Shown here piece by piece: positions 25,701 through 39,414 of a stretch of 64,000 nucleotides of DNA. The stretch is from the NCBI GenBank assembly GCA_020086605.1, contig JACBWW010000008.1, forward strand, positions 13,500,431-13,564,430, written 5' to 3'. Under the pieces are notes generated by a model. That model had not been told where the DNA came from and did no database searches. It saw nothing but the letters and a program-made list of their open reading frames with translations. The DNA comes from Lanius collurio (Eukaryota > Chordata > Aves > Passeriformes > Laniidae). Positions within the stretch are counted from its first letter, which is position 1. Every line of letters starts with the position of its first letter. Made by a program: the position numbers and the translations under genes.

Positions 25701-28700
25701 GAGGAAGAGACGGTAAGAGAGAGGGGAGTGAAAGAGACCCTACCCCATTTACCTCCACTTTGGTAACTCTGCTACAGCAGGGCATGGACAGAGAAGGTTC
25801 TGTCTCTAGGATATGGGATAGCACAGAGTGGAGATAACTCTGCCCGGCATGGGGAAGTGGCAGTGCCTGACTTTGCTGCTAAAGTCGTGGCTTCCACTGC
25901 TTACGCCTCAAAGCAAGATAGCAGTTCTTTAGAAAAGAGAGATGTCAGCAGCCCTGCTATTTCAAGAGACTTTTATCTTCCATGTGTGGTTCAGGTTTAA
26001 ACAATGGTATGAACACCAACCCTAGAGTCACTGCTGGTTGTAGCACCCAAATACACTGAACCAGACCTGTCAGATGTGATGGGGAAGAACTGGGCTTTGC
26101 AAGGCATCGTGGTTTGAGGACCATCTGTGTTCTTGTTCAAGTAGCGGTGTCACACTAGTGTGCATGTTGCACACATCCTATGCCAGCTGATGCACAGTTT
26201 CCCTCAGCATGAATCATGGTACCTTTTTGCTGGGCCATTAATTTCTTCAAAATGAGATCTCACAGTTTGTAATTGAGAGTGAACTCAAGACACACATCTC
26301 TGTTTCAGTATCTAAGCATCCTAAATGAGTATGCAGACACCTGCAGAAGGTAGTTCATCATGCCTAGCAGCCTTCTTCCTTCCTCCCCGAGCACCCACAT
26401 TCCCATGAGGAGCCAAAGCCAGTGCACTTGAAGTCAGAGATGAAAGCTTCTTGGCTCTTGGTGTTTCTGTGGAGTAGAGGGCCCACCTTGAAATCACATC
26501 CACACCATTGCATATCACCCTCCTCTCTTCAGGAGACTTGCAGGGCTGGGAAACTATGCCATCTGTCAGACAAGGCACACGGCATGGTGCAGGACCACAG
26601 CTTCTCAGCGAAGGAAGAGAGAGGTACATATCACAAGATAAACAAGCTGTCAGCCCAAGCTCAGGAAGTTTGGTGGTATTCAGGAACTAGCTGAGAACTC
26701 TGTTCATCAGCTGGGGAAAGAATTTTACATACAGCATCATGCCTTGTTTAACTTTCTGAGTATCTGCAAAAAGAGCTGATACTGTGACTGAAGGCTCCCT
26801 CTTCAGTTTCTAACTGCTACTACTCATTCTCTTTAACAAACACACAAGCGTGAAAGAATGCTGTTTCCTTGTGTTGTGCTTTATTTTGTAATTCCCCATT
26901 TCAAAACACACATACATATCTGATGTAAGAGAAGAAGGACTTAACAGGTGATATTAAATATCCCTGCTAGGTTTGGGATCAGGGGAGCAGACCTCTGGGG
27001 AGGTACAGGACTCCTGGAGTGTAACTTTTGAAGCAGAATATTCTCAAAATATCTTTCAATCTCCTTAGTTTTTTCTTGGATTTAAACCACTGCTGAAACC
27101 AAATCTTCAAAGCATAAGCTTATCTGAGCAGGAAGAGGTGTTGCTGTCTAAGTCTTGTAATCCCTAGACTTCTGGAATTGTATGACATGCATTTATTGTC
27201 AGTGATAGCTGATTTTTGTCTTTATTTCCAGAGCATCTGAGCCCATGTGAAGCTTTCCATTGTGGAAATGTTGCTTCACCTTCAACTTCTATCTGTAACT
27301 TAATGGATATTTACCATGGCCACTGTAGTTGCAAATAACTTTGTGCTGCTGAGGGTAGTGGCTGAGGATGCTTCACAAAAGTGGACTCCAGAAAAAAAAA
27401 TGTACCTCTTAAGTAAGGAATCAATCTTTGAGCAAAGCAGAGCCTTATAAGTACTGTTTTTTTCCAGCCTTTCATCTTCCTCAGTGAGGAATTTTAATAC
27501 TCTTGCAAGATGCTGCAAGTCCTCTTCTCTTTGATATCATAGGCAGAACTTAGGCTGAGACGCATTTCTTGAGCTGCAACCCATGATGTCAGGTGAGTCA
27601 GGAACAACTGAGAGTGCTGAACCTGTCCCATTAGTGGGATTGCATCATTAGACGAAATGAGAGTGCCTGCCTTTCATTTTACTTCAGACTTCTCTTGATA
27701 ATGACCTGATGCATGAAGAGTGGGGAATGCCTGGACTCAGTTACCTGACAAAAAAACCCTGCATACATCATTATATCATTCAGGAACTCTCCATGGATCA
27801 GCAACATCTGTAATTTTGGTTGTTGGAAAGTTCTGTGAGTGGCATAATTTTACATAGATAACCCCTAGAACAAAAGACATCAGTGCCTGTTACTCTTTAA
27901 TTCAATGAGCACTGAAAGATACATGTGTTATTAATAAAGGTACCATATTTAAGGTAGAAGTCACTACTGATATAATAGTAGCTTCTGCCACACTTCTACC
28001 AGAGTATGGCTCCAAGGAGTCTAAACAACCTCAGGTATTTGAGATTGCTTCTTTCTATTTGAAAATATGGATACTTTCACTTTTGTACCAAAATAAACAC
28101 ACTGTATCCAACTTAACACAATGGAAAGAAAGGTAGTGGCATGAACTTGCTCCTGCAAACTCACCAGCCTCTTATGTCGGCCAATTACCCTAAGAAATCA
28201 GAATATTCTAGAAAAGAGAACAAATAGGGTTGATGATATGATTAAGGTTTTTAATTCAGGGATGGTAGTGTTTTGTATCATCAAAAGTATATCTAAAACC
28301 TCATTTAACACATTCATTGAACGCAGTCTCTGTGTACGTGTCAGTGGATTGTCCTGCTTTCACTGGAAATAACCGAGTGACAATGAACTTTAAAACAACC
28401 TTTAAACTGTGGCAATAGAGTTCATTTGGACAAGACTTTCCAAACAGGTAAAATCTAAGATCATTCTAAAATCACTGCAAAAAAGGGAAAAAGATACTTG
28501 CAGGGGAAGTAAAAGCAAAAATTAAAAATGTCGCACGTTATATCAGTCACTGACATTCTCCTTTTCATAGCTCAGGGACTTTGGTATTTTCAAATATCTG
28601 AAAAACAAACAACAGGAATTCATATGATTCTAATTATGAAGGAATTTCTTTTCACTGTGATGTATGCTTCTTAGAAGGTACAATATAAATATTATTAAAC

Positions 28701-30639
28701 TCTCAGAGATAACAGATGTGGAGAGCTTTCTGCAGTCACAGAGTTTGAAGGCAGCCTGTACAATGTCTTGTGGTTAAGAGTTTAAACACTGTTATGTCAC
28801 TCTTAGATGCAAAGAGAGGACATATTGATAAAAGGTGTAATACTTTTCAGCATGGCAGGGAGGAGATGAGGAAGAGGCTGTGAATGTAACTGAAGCTTTT
28901 TTGAGGCTTTGTTATAGAGGTACTTGGGAAATGGAGCAAGACCAATGAAGCATCCTTTCAGATGGCAACAGAGCACTGGATTTGTGGATGATTGTTCTGT
29001 TGTCTACCGCAGATATGATGACTTTTTATAGTGGGACATAGTGTGCATTTCAGTAAAATTGCTTTTTAGGCTTTTTATCCTTCAAAACTTTTGCTCACCC
29101 ATTTTTACTCACTATTGTGACTTTAATTCAGTTTATTTCCAAATTTTGATGACATATTTTAACCATGACGTGTACCGGTTGAGTAACAGTTCTGTGTTTG
29201 TTTTGTCTCTTCCAACATCTGTGTCTTGGGTTTTATGCACTGAAGGTGTTTGCTGAAACCAGTTCCATTTACACTAATTTTGTGTATCTAATTTAGTAGA
29301 TTTGAAAATGGGCTAACTGATCTCCCACAAAAAACAGGCTTCCTGTAGCAGGATGATGGGAAAAGATGCACAACCTTGTAAGGGAAACTCATGCTGCAGA
29401 GTGAGTTGTGATGAGGGCTGCTAGACCCGGGGGAGTCCCTTTACAAATGCAGGAGCTGAAAGGCTTCAAGTGTTATTAATGAGAGGTGTGGAAGTAAGGA
29501 TAAAAGCAGCAAGGAGAAGTGAAACACAGAGACCAGAACAGCAGTACCCAGCAAGTGCTGGCAAAGGCTGAAGAATGTGTTTTGTGCTGTTTACAGGGAC
29601 ACACAACTGCAAGTGCATTCTCTGTCACCATGCTGGGCTTGTACCAACCTCTCAGCACCAGACAACATCCCAGATGATACAGGACTGTGGTGAGATTGGC
29701 AGTGTTTGACCAGGGTGCAAGCCAGGAGACCAACAGGAAGCCCAGGGGCCATCACATTGTTTGACATGAAGGAACTTCCTGACTGGCCAGGTACAGCTTG
29801 CATGAGGTACCTGCCAGGGCTTTGGGAGCCAGGAGCTCCTGCTACTGTCCTGCAGAGGGAGGGATGGAGGCACAACAGAACGGGTGGTGCATCTTGCTGA
29901 TACACCTGAGTATATATACACAGCACAGTGTATTATCAATTTCTCCTCCAAATGGAGAGGAAACATGCAGCCCTACATTCTAAGGAGGGAAGAGGAAATT
30001 ATGCCTGTTGACTTTCTCTGTTACTTCCACCATCTCAGCTGTTCTTGGTTTGCACATGCATGTACTGTATTTCTGGGCCATTTATGGTGTTCATTAAACC
30101 AGGAACAACCAACAGATTTCCTTGTCTTTTAAAGACAATTACATCAATTTTACCTTAACAGCATCTGCCTCTGACTCTTAATTCACATCAGCCTCTAATG
30201 CTCAAGCTGGTTCCTGCTGAGACCTGCATTGCTCCTGTAGGGTTGGTCCAGCTCCTTTCCAAGTACCATCAGAAATATACTTTTCTAGAGCAGATCCCTC
30301 AGAGCAACTGCAGTTGTAATAGCTGTAAGGACATACAGAGAGTACTGTAAGCACCATGAATAATTACTTCTTACCTTCTCTGTGCCACTGTTGAATATAT
30401 ATAATTCTTCAATATTCCCAGTTACATACTTCTGCAGGCTGAGATGTCTTATTTAGCTGTTTCTAACATAGAAGGTGTTTCTTTGCTGCTCTTCTAATTC
30501 TGCTGTTCTGAGTGTAAGGTGAAGGTAGGAAGACCACCAGATCTTTCAACAGAAGGAAGGAAGGGTTGAATAAATGGGCTTCTCTTTAGCTAAGTGGTAT
30601 AAAACCACGTCTGGTTTGTTGTGTTCCATTTCTTTCTTA
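22731..30639. other. Intergenic DNA, no gene recognised
   Basis: About 8 kb without a supportable exon. It contains an 18-base perfect palindrome at 22990-23007 and a short G run near 25167. The segment 29380-29930 is moderately GC-rich and vaguely repeat-like but could not be assigned. Confidence 0.5.
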
Positions 30640-31830
30640 GTCTTGTTTGTCCTCAGATTCCTACTGGACCATCATTTTCACTTGCAGTAGCTCCAAGATC
30701 TCTCTCATGAACTCTCATAGAAAACTCAGAGCTTATAATGTGCCCATGACACTTTGTGTTTATTCTATGTTGAATTTATCTGACATTGTATCTCTTAATT
30801 TCATGAGGTCCTTCTGCATCCTTCACAGCTGAACTTTAACTTCTGTCTCTGTATAACTTGTACTAACAACAAAAAAGTATCTATTCATTCTCCTTTCCTT
30901 TCCAAAATCACCAATGACTATGATGAGTAGCACTGGCTCCAGAACAGATGTCTGTGAAACCACATTGGTTGTTCTGTTCACTTGTAAAACCCAATAATTT
31001 ATTCTTTATTACCTTTCTTTCAGTTAGATGTTTTCTGTGTGATTCTTTTCACTGTATCCCATGGCAGCCTAATTTCCTTAAGAGTGAGGAATGCCTTCTG
31101 GGAACAAGGTGGGCAGTAATCAGGGAGGTCACTCATCGTGTACTCCTTCAGGGAGGAGCAGATTTACATTATGACTCTTCTTTACTTTTCCTCAGTGTAC
31201 TGTGTTTAGTCATGTTCCCACCCTTCTGGTTTTCAGGTAGGTCTCTACCTCTTTATCCAGCATGACAACAGACCTAATGTTCATCAGCACTTGGCATTGT
31301 AGCAGCCAGTTTTCTTTGCTGTGGTCCTGAGCCAGAGGCTCCCATTTTTCATCCACTTCAGGTTCCCCTAGAGCTCCAGGATGGATTCCATCCCATCCTG
31401 CCTTGTTACATCTTGTTTTGAGGATCTGTCCTACAAATCTTCTACCTTCACTTCAGACTGAGACAGAGCCTTCAACATATCTCTTTTTCCATCCTCTGGG
31501 AACCTCTCCAAGCTCCACCATAATGAAAACACATGCAAAATACTTACTTAGGCTTTCTGGTATGGCCTTATCCTTTTTTTAAGCCTTCTGGCTATACCCT
31601 TACCATCTACTGGCTCTCGATGCCCTCCTGAGGTTTCTTGATCCCATTGCACTTGGACAAGAATTTGTGGCTATTTGCAGAATGATCCCATAACAGTTCT
31701 GGAGAACATTACATTACTCTAGTCTTTTCTTAAATTTACCCCCCAAATGGCAGCATTGACCTTAAGTGCTCCTGAACTTTCTTTTTCCCTCTGTGAGTGG
31801 TAAGTTTGGGATGAGTTGTTAAGGGCCATT
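30640..31830 (-). mobile_element. Ancient CR1/L3-like LINE relic
   Basis: Minus-strand CR1-clade ORF2 remnant: AGCTCCAAGATCTCTCTCAT, ATGTTGAATTTATCTGACAT, GGTCCTTCTGCATCCTTCAC, then GAGTAGCACTGGCTCCAGAA with CAGATGTCTGTGAAACCACA. Farther right, AAAATACTTACTTAGGCTTT, TCTGGTATGGCCTTATCC and CTATTTGCAGAATGATCCC match the upstream part of such ORF2 sequences. It is heavily decayed and may be two fragments. Confidence 0.6.
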
Positions 31831-31834
31831 AGTG

Positions 31835-34728
31835 GAATATAAAGCCTGAGTTCAGCAAATCATGTGCCTAAATCCCATTATTTTTACTCTGACCTGTATT
31901 AAGGACTTAAATTCTCTGCAGAGTTTTCCCCTCTAGCTAACAAGGTTATGTGCAATTGTTATTTATTTCCTCTGTAATTTTTAATGATAATGGTTCTTGT
32001 TTGGTGTGCTGTTGACAATGTTGACCCCTGCACAGAGCTTACTGTAGTAATGCAGTAGTGAAACTTCCACATGTGCCTTGGAGCAGACAGGTGGGAGTTT
32101 TTCTTCCTTGGTTCCCGCAGTTTAGCAGTTGTTGCCAGCTTGAGATCTGGGAGCAGCAGTTCTTCAGCAGGACACTAAGGGGCAGCCCCAGACCAAAAGA
32201 CTATTTCTCCTTTCTTACATACACACAGACTAAGAGAACGTTATATTTGCCTCGTTTTTCTATATTGGTTTAAAATCAGTAGTGCCCAGAAATACTGAAT
32301 CAATTTCATCCGGAATGCTTTTTCTTTTTTTTTTTTTTTTTCATTTTGTTGCATCTTTTAATATTTATTTTGGCACTGGTGATGGAGAAGATGTGAGTTT
32401 ATTTGCCAGTCATCTGCAAATGAGCTCACAGGAAAGGTAGAGAAGATGGAAATGATGTGGTGAGCTCTGCATCTGGAGCTGTGGTGGGCACCTCACACAC
32501 CATGGCATAGCCAAGCATAGGTACCAATGCGTTGTTATATGGGCCAGGGGCCCTCACTGCTCAGAGATGCTCCTTGGCAGCAGAGTCACACAAGGCCCTG
32601 GAGTCTCATTCCCAAAGTAACACCTGCTGTATGAATAGCTGGAAACCAGGAAAGAGGAACTGAGGCAGGAATAACTCTACAACCCACCTAGGATCATGGA
32701 AAATCTGTGTACAATTTTCTAACTACTATGACTTGGTAAGTAACTCGATCACCATCCTGGGACACAGGACCCCCCCATACAAAGAGAGGTCCAATAATTA
32801 TGAAACATAACCTGAAGCTAGCTGCAAAAACCTTGTGGAAGGAACTGGACATCGGAGTGAATTAGGATGAAGGCTGCTGTATTTTGATATGAGTTGTAAT
32901 TAGGAGAAAACATGAGTCAGTCAGAACCAGCATATGCCCAAGGGATGGGTTTGCCCGATGGATCAGTAGATCTGATGCAAGGAGAATGAGTGTCCTGGCT
33001 TTGTTCAGAGGTTGATGCATTGCCAAGCACCAGCTGTAACGTGAGCTGCCACTGCCAGCTGGCACTGGGTGTGTGGTCTCTGGTTACTGGGCTGCTCTGT
33101 AATGGGACCCTCTGCCACTACCTGGGGCACAGCTGGCTCGGACTCTCCATCTACAGCAGGATATTTTACACAATTTTGGTGTCCTTCCTGGGCATAGATA
33201 GACAACATTAAAGTCATACATTTCTGGGCTTATACACAGATGGACAGATGCGTCTACTTCAGAGCCATGAGAGGAAGAAAGAACTGTAGCCAGAAATACT
33301 TCTAAACTCCAGTTTAGAGTTAATGGAAGTTTTCTACACTATTTTACACATAACAGTACATTCATATACAATTTGATGTTGCCTTCATGGGCTGGTAATG
33401 GATGGTTGCTCACAGAGGTAGGAAATGGTGAGCAATTTTCCATGAGGAGGAGAAGAAAGCAATAGGTGGTAAGTGAAATCAGTACCTCAGTTACAGGCCA
33501 TGTTCCAATTTGTGTCCTAAGTGGGTATCACAAGAGAAATGACCACGATGGGAACAAGCAGGTTTCAATGATCTGGACAGTTCAGTGAAAAAGTCATTTA
33601 TGTATTTGGAAAGGACGTGTATAACTTTTTCAAAACAGGGGTCAACAGAGAATGTAAGTACACACTTCTGTTGAGCAGCCCTTGAAGTGTAACCCATTAA
33701 AAAAGATACCTAGAGGGTAAACCACCAAAACTAGGTGCTGAAAGTTACTAGCAAGATATTTATTTTACTGTTCTTCGCTATTCTGCTGCCCCTGGGATCA
33801 CAGCATTTAAAACAGTTTTGAAGGTGTGAGCTGGAACCTATGAGGGAGGGAGACATTCCTGATGTAAATAAATAAATCAATCAGCCACCCAGATATGGAA
33901 ACAAACCACCAATGAAAGTGCTAACAATCCTAAAATGAGAAAATTCTCAGTACAATTAAACAAGAACTTCTGATTCAAATCTAAGTCTCATAAATTCCTT
34001 GATCTATTTAATACACTCCCCAGTCTAATCCAGGCTTTAATCCAATACAGGATTTTTATAGTGTAGTATAAATGTACTTATGAGTCTTGCAGTGTTGCTT
34101 CCTATCTCACCTTTTTCCACTTTGGGGTTGCAACACTGATTCAAAATATGTGCATACCAAGAGCTGTAAGAGTTTGGGAAAAATAAATAATGACAGGATG
34201 TGGGTGGGAGGCTGGCGTGTCTTTCCCAGCACAATAATTACTTTAGAGAAAATGTTCCCCACATGCATTCTGGCAAATGCTGAAAGCCAGATGCCCTAAG
34301 TACAAGATTCTCACACTTAAGCTGAGTAGTATTTTACTGTGGCTTAGAATGGCACTTTATGAAATGCTGTGTCTTAAAGGCAGCTTGTGTCATGTTGTCT
34401 CAAGAAGAGATCAAGGAAAAATCCCAGTGAATAAGTCAAAGCTCCTTCCTAATTGTGGGAGAAGAAGACTGCTGACCTACATCAAAGACTGGCTGCTTTG
34501 AAACAAGTCAGAACTCTGCTCATTTTTTTGAGGAGCTGAGACCAGTGATAAGGTTTTCTGCCTGTGGTCTGACTGCCCCATCTCCAAGTAGGAGAGGAGA
34601 AGCAGTACCATAGAGCCTCCCAGCTGGGTAGATGTTTACATTACCCTAACTAAAACAAAAGGAAACAGTCCTACTTGTTGNACAGAGCAAGGAATAACCT
34701 CTACTTCTCTCAATAGCCTCCAGTGAAA
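31835..34728. other. Intergenic DNA with a 17-base T run
   Basis: No gene recognised. A T homopolymer occupies 32325-32341. Confidence 0.5.
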
Positions 34729-34729
34729 T

Positions 34730-35165
34730 CACAGAGTCACAGAAAGGTTTGGTTTGGAAGGGGCTTAAAGTTCACCTGGTTCCAACTCCTCTGCTATGGC
34801 CAAGGGCACCTTTCACTGGACCATGTTGCCCATCCAACCTAGCCTTGAACACTGCCAAGGATGGGGCATTCACACCTTCCCTGGGCAACCTATGCCAGTG
34901 CCTCATCACCCTCTCAGAAAAGAGTTTCTTCCTTACATTGAATGTAAACCAACTCTCCATCAGTTTGCAGCCATTACCCCTTGTCCTGTCCTGTTCTGTC
35001 CATGCTGTTGCACAAGTCCCTCTCCAGCCTTCCTATCACCTGTGGAAGGCCACAGTTAGATTGCCTCAGGGCTTTCTCTTCTCCAGGCTGAACAACCCCA
35101 AATCTCTCAGCTTGTGCTCACAGGAGAGGTGCTCCAGCCCTCTGATCATCTTCTGAAAGTTACGG
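34730..35165 (-). mobile_element. CR1 LINE 3' end
   Basis: Starts with the reversed tail TCACAGAGTCACAGAAAGG, then TTTGGAAGGGGCTTAAAGTT, GGATGGGGCATTCACACCTT, CCATTACCCCTTGTCCTGTC, CTCCAGGCTGAACAACCCCA and ends near GATCATCTTCTGAAAGTTA. It is fairly complete for about 430 bases and so relatively young. Confidence 0.9.
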
Positions 35166-35489
35166 TGACTGACTTGTTGTGTAGGCCTAGCTAGCCTATC
35201 ACTTGCTTGACAAAAGATGGCAGAATTCAGCTTTAGAGAGATTTTGTGCCAGGCCCCATGAAAACTCTGCCCTTCCTGTTCTGACAGCCATTGCTTCCAC
35301 AGTGCACACTTTAATGTTGAAATACTCATTAGAAAGGCACATCGGGACAGTGTATAAGGGTCAAGGACATAATGTGACGGGGACAGTAAAACGTGGAAAT
35401 ACATTGGATGAGTCAGGGGTTAGACTGCTCTCAAGTTTGAGTTTGGGTGAGGAGTCAAGACGGTTTGAAAGAAATCTGTAAAGTCAAAG

Positions 35490-35745
35490 TATTTGTGGTA
35501 GTGATAGGTGGTGCAAAAAGAGCCAATGCTCACAACTGTATCTTGGGATGCTCAGACTGAATACTAGGGCAGCCACCTTCCCCAGGGAGGTAGTGCAACA
35601 CTTGAGCAGGTTACCCAAGAACTTGGAAATCTCCATCCCTGGAGATAGTTAGCATTTACCTAAACAAAACTGTGTCTGTCTAGTCTGACACTGGAGATTA
35701 TCCAGCTCTGAACATGCAGTGGTATTAGGCATCTCCAGAGGGTTT
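35490..35745 (+). mobile_element. CR1 LINE 3'-UTR fragment
   Basis: The + orientation is shown by GATGCTCAGACTGAATACTA, TTGAGCAGGTTACCCAAGAA, GAAATCTCCATCCCTGGAGA and GTGGTATTAGGCATCTCCAG. It opposes the minus-strand CR1 at 34730-35165 with about 325 bases between them. Confidence 0.75.
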
Positions 35746-35749
35746 TTCC

Positions 35750-38700
35750 CACCAACACTGCTGTGATTTGGCAGGCTGTGATGGACAAAGTTTGGTCATG
35801 AATGGGGAAGGCACCATCCTTCACCATGTCTACAGGCATGCTGCAGTCCTGCATCCTCTGTCAATCCTGTCTGGTGCTGCTCCTGTGCTTAACCTACTGG
35901 AAACTAGAGTGTAGGGTGAGGATCGATGGCAGAATGGTGGTTGTTAACACAAAGCCGTGTCTTGGCCTGATACTGAAGTGCTTTGCAGTCTGTGCTGACT
36001 TCAGTTACCTTCAGTGCCAGGTAGATACCACACTAAATCAGATTGCGCTGGAGTGTTGGATGAGGAAGCATATAACAGTTGATTGATAATCATTAATTTT
36101 GAGTGGACACTGCTGGCACCTGCCTTCATAGAAGTTAAGAGACGTCTGCTGTCACTGGAGCCACTGGCAGGATTTCACTAGCCAGAGAGGAAAGGACTGG
36201 ACACAGCAAATTGCGTGGACCCCTTGACAAACAAGCTCAGTGCAGCTGTTCCCTTGTATGTCACACACTAGTGTGGGAAAGAAGGTTTCTGACACAGTTA
36301 GCTGGAGTGAAAGTAGCTATAGAAAGAGTCTGCACATATTGTATCACTGTATAAATTATTGAGCTGATGTTCTGGAGATAATAGAGGAAACCCTACTTTC
36401 TTCTTTACTGAGGACGGCAGCTCTGAAAGTTTACACCTGCTTCCTGGAAGCTGTACCTCCTGTAGACTCTGCTTAGATAATTAATTTGCAATATTCATTA
36501 GCCAGAGGATCAGTGTAATAATATATAGACAAACAGAAGGATTTCATGCTTACATAACAACTTAGCTGTGGGTTTCTTTTCTGATTGTGGGTGAAGCAGC
36601 GGTTAAATAAACGGCAAAAAACCACAGAAACCCAACAATGAAAAACAACCAAGTATTTTGATGTTTATCTGGATCATATTTCTGAGCAATAGTTACACTT
36701 ATTAGTGAATCACAGGCAAGACAGAACCCTGTGGCTTTAGATACACAAGGGGCTCAGTGTTTTTTCTTATCATCTGCAGACAAAAAGGATTCCCAGAAAT
36801 GAGTGGGAGAGATGTGCTGTGCCTGATTTCACTCATGTTCTTCTCCCATATGCTCTATATGATCCAGCTAGATCCCAGTACTTACAGGATCACAGGGACA
36901 ACTCCTGTATGAAATCAGGCACCTGTGAGCTTTCCCCAAACACAGAAGAGGTACAGAGGGCAGGTCCTCTCCCCAGCTCTCCTCTGCCTCCAGGGGAGAT
37001 TATATTCCACTTGTTCCTCTGGTTTCCACCTTAACTTTTTATTAAAAGTCCCTGAGCACTGGCCTGTCCCTTCCGTGGTGAGCACTCCTGGCCACAGGGT
37101 TGGCAGCTGGAGGTGATGTCCTGCACACAGCACTATGCATGTCAGTAGGGACCTCTAGCTAGAATAGCATGCCTATTTTGGAAATGACATTGTCACTTCT
37201 CTTATCACTGGAATCCAGTATTTTTAGTGTTCCACCCCCTCCTTCCCTCCCTTTTGTCCCAGAGGCCCACACAAGACCCCTCAGGTTGTACAGACTTGTC
37301 ACTAGAGCACAGGCTACATGTCTGAAGGCACAGGAGGCAGGCAGGGGTGTGAGCTGAGATATATGGTGGTACTCAAAATTAGGAGTGCTCGGTGCGTTTC
37401 AGAGCTAAAAACAATGCCCACCTCATTTTCTTTCCCTCTGGCTGGAATGGAACAAGAAGCTGCAGCTCTGTGCCCTGTTCATCTGCACAGTTGTGCTCAC
37501 TGGACACGTGTGTGCAGCAAGTACAAGGCTTTATTGAGGGAAAGCAAACCCTCAAGCAAACTCACAAGCAGTTTTTCATTTCACGTGTCTGTCATTTGTT
37601 ATTTTGGGTGGTGAGTAAGCCCTACCACAATGAAGCTGCTGTTTCCTGCATCCCTCAGCAATTGCTTCCAGCATCAGTGAGTTGCTGGGGTTGGGGCAGA
37701 GGTCACATTGACTTTCTGGGGCAAAGTCATTTATTAAGAGAGAGATGCTGGACTACAGTTGTTGTGTAGGACTATAAAAATGAAGCCGAGACTGTTGTTC
37801 AGTGTACACTGTAATTCCAGGCACACCTTCCACTGAAACTGGTTCCCTGATTTCCTCCTGAGGACACATGTACTACAGGAAGAATTTCATTTGGCAAGAG
37901 ACAATGTTTTAGGTGTATGGAGATACCTGACAATTCACGTAGATGACTCAAGGGATATGTGGCAAACTCACCTACAAGCCTACTCCCAGGTACCCAGGTA
38001 CCTTTGAACTCTGGCTGCCAGCACTGAGGCACTTGGACTCTAGAAATGTTGAATGACAGATTAGAAAGTGTTCTTTTGAAAATGGTGGAGAGTTGTTTCT
38101 TATTGACTTGGTAATTGTTAGCATTTTCTAATTTTGACCTTCAAGACCCTGAATGGGCATATTTGTAAAAGGCCAAATGATTAAAAGTATCCCATGTGTT
38201 CCAAATACAGCCCTTTACTCTACCTGGTGAATATTTTAGTGACCCGGTTACAGCAAGAGGCTTTTATTGAACAGAGTTGGCAAATGCAGAGGGAAACAGA
38301 AGACCTGTTATCCCTGTGACAATTATACGTCTGTCTCTATGTGTGTAATCCACCCTCTCAACCTGATAAACAAGAGCCTGTGCATGGGTTTGAAAGGAAG
38401 GTGACCATCACCATCTGGGTATTTTCTTGTGTGCACCTCTGCTAGCCTGTAAAGCAGGTAAGTCTTAACCTCTGCACGATGATATTGCTCAGGACTCCAG
38501 TCCTACCCTCAAGTGAATTCTGGCTTTTTAATCTTTCTGCACGGCTTATTCAACATAATGTTTCACTTATTCCTGATTTCTAGTTTTAGTTACTTTTTGA
38601 GTTCACTACTTTGCAAGTAATTGCATTACCATCTGATTTCTTGGTGTTACTTCCCTGTGTATCTTTGTACTGTAACGCCCAGTGAAGCAAAACTTGGTGG

Positions 38701-39256
38701 TGCCCAGCTCACATCTGTTTACTGTAGGCAATTTATAGAAAAAAGGATCCGCCCAAGCAAACCAAATAAATTGAAAGATGATGCATGTCCTTATTACTGG
38801 TGATCTTCCTCTCATCATCTTTAAACTGGTGTGGAGCTTTCTGTATAAAAGCACATTCACTTTTGCAGATGGAATTTGTTGAACTCATTTCCTTGAGAAA
38901 ATTTTTAAATTAGCAAATAAGAAGGTATGGCTTCATTTTTCCTGTATTTTCAGCTATGGGTACAAAGAATTTCCTTTTGCAGTATAAAATGGATACATAG
39001 TAGATAATTTTCTTAAATAAAAATACTTCCTTTCCATTTACCTTTTTGAAGCAATTGCTTGTGCGTTCAGGACAATGGGTTTTTTTTATATAGTCCATCC
39101 TTGCTCACACACAGCCAACAGGATGGATCAACTGAAAGCCCAACTTTTCAGTACTGGTAACAATTTCTGTCTTCATCTGGCCCTCCTTTACTTCCCAGAG
39201 ACTGGCCTTTGGTTTGACTCCTGTGCAATGTCAGTGATGGTGTCTTTACCCCACAG
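35750..39256. other. Upstream region of S100Z; non-coding first exon not located
   Basis: S100Z must have at least one 5' non-coding exon and promoter to the left of 39256, but no feature here can be singled out. A TATAAAAA near 37773 is a possible but unsupported TATA box. The sequence just left of 39256 is the intron acceptor. Confidence 0.4.
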
Positions 39257-39414
39257 CTCTCCCGCTCACTACTATGACCACACCACTGGAGGATGCAATG
39301 GACACCTTGATCAGGATTTTCCATCACTACTCTGGCAAAGAAGGAGACAGATACAAGCTCAGTAAAGGAGAACTAAAGGAGCTTCTCACCACTGAGCTCA
39401 CTGACTTCCTTTCA
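39257..39414 (+). CDS. S100Z: S100Z exon with start codon (N-terminal pseudo EF-hand)
   Basis: Acceptor CAG at 39254-39256, then a short 5' UTR, then coding from 39274. Ends with TCA followed by the donor GTAAGA. It encodes 47 residues including the N-terminal S100-specific calcium loop, which binds mainly through backbone carbonyls and so lacks the usual Asp pattern. Confidence 0.93.

Noticed and set aside
26151..26162. Palindrome CACACTAGTGTG, found again at 36264-36275
   Set aside because: Two 12-base palindromes built on CA/TG dinucleotides are unremarkable, and nothing links the sites.
29380..29930. Possible retroelement or gene with overlapping open frames
   Set aside because: Some GC enrichment and a TATATA motif near 29911, but no recognisable family, boundaries or protein similarity.
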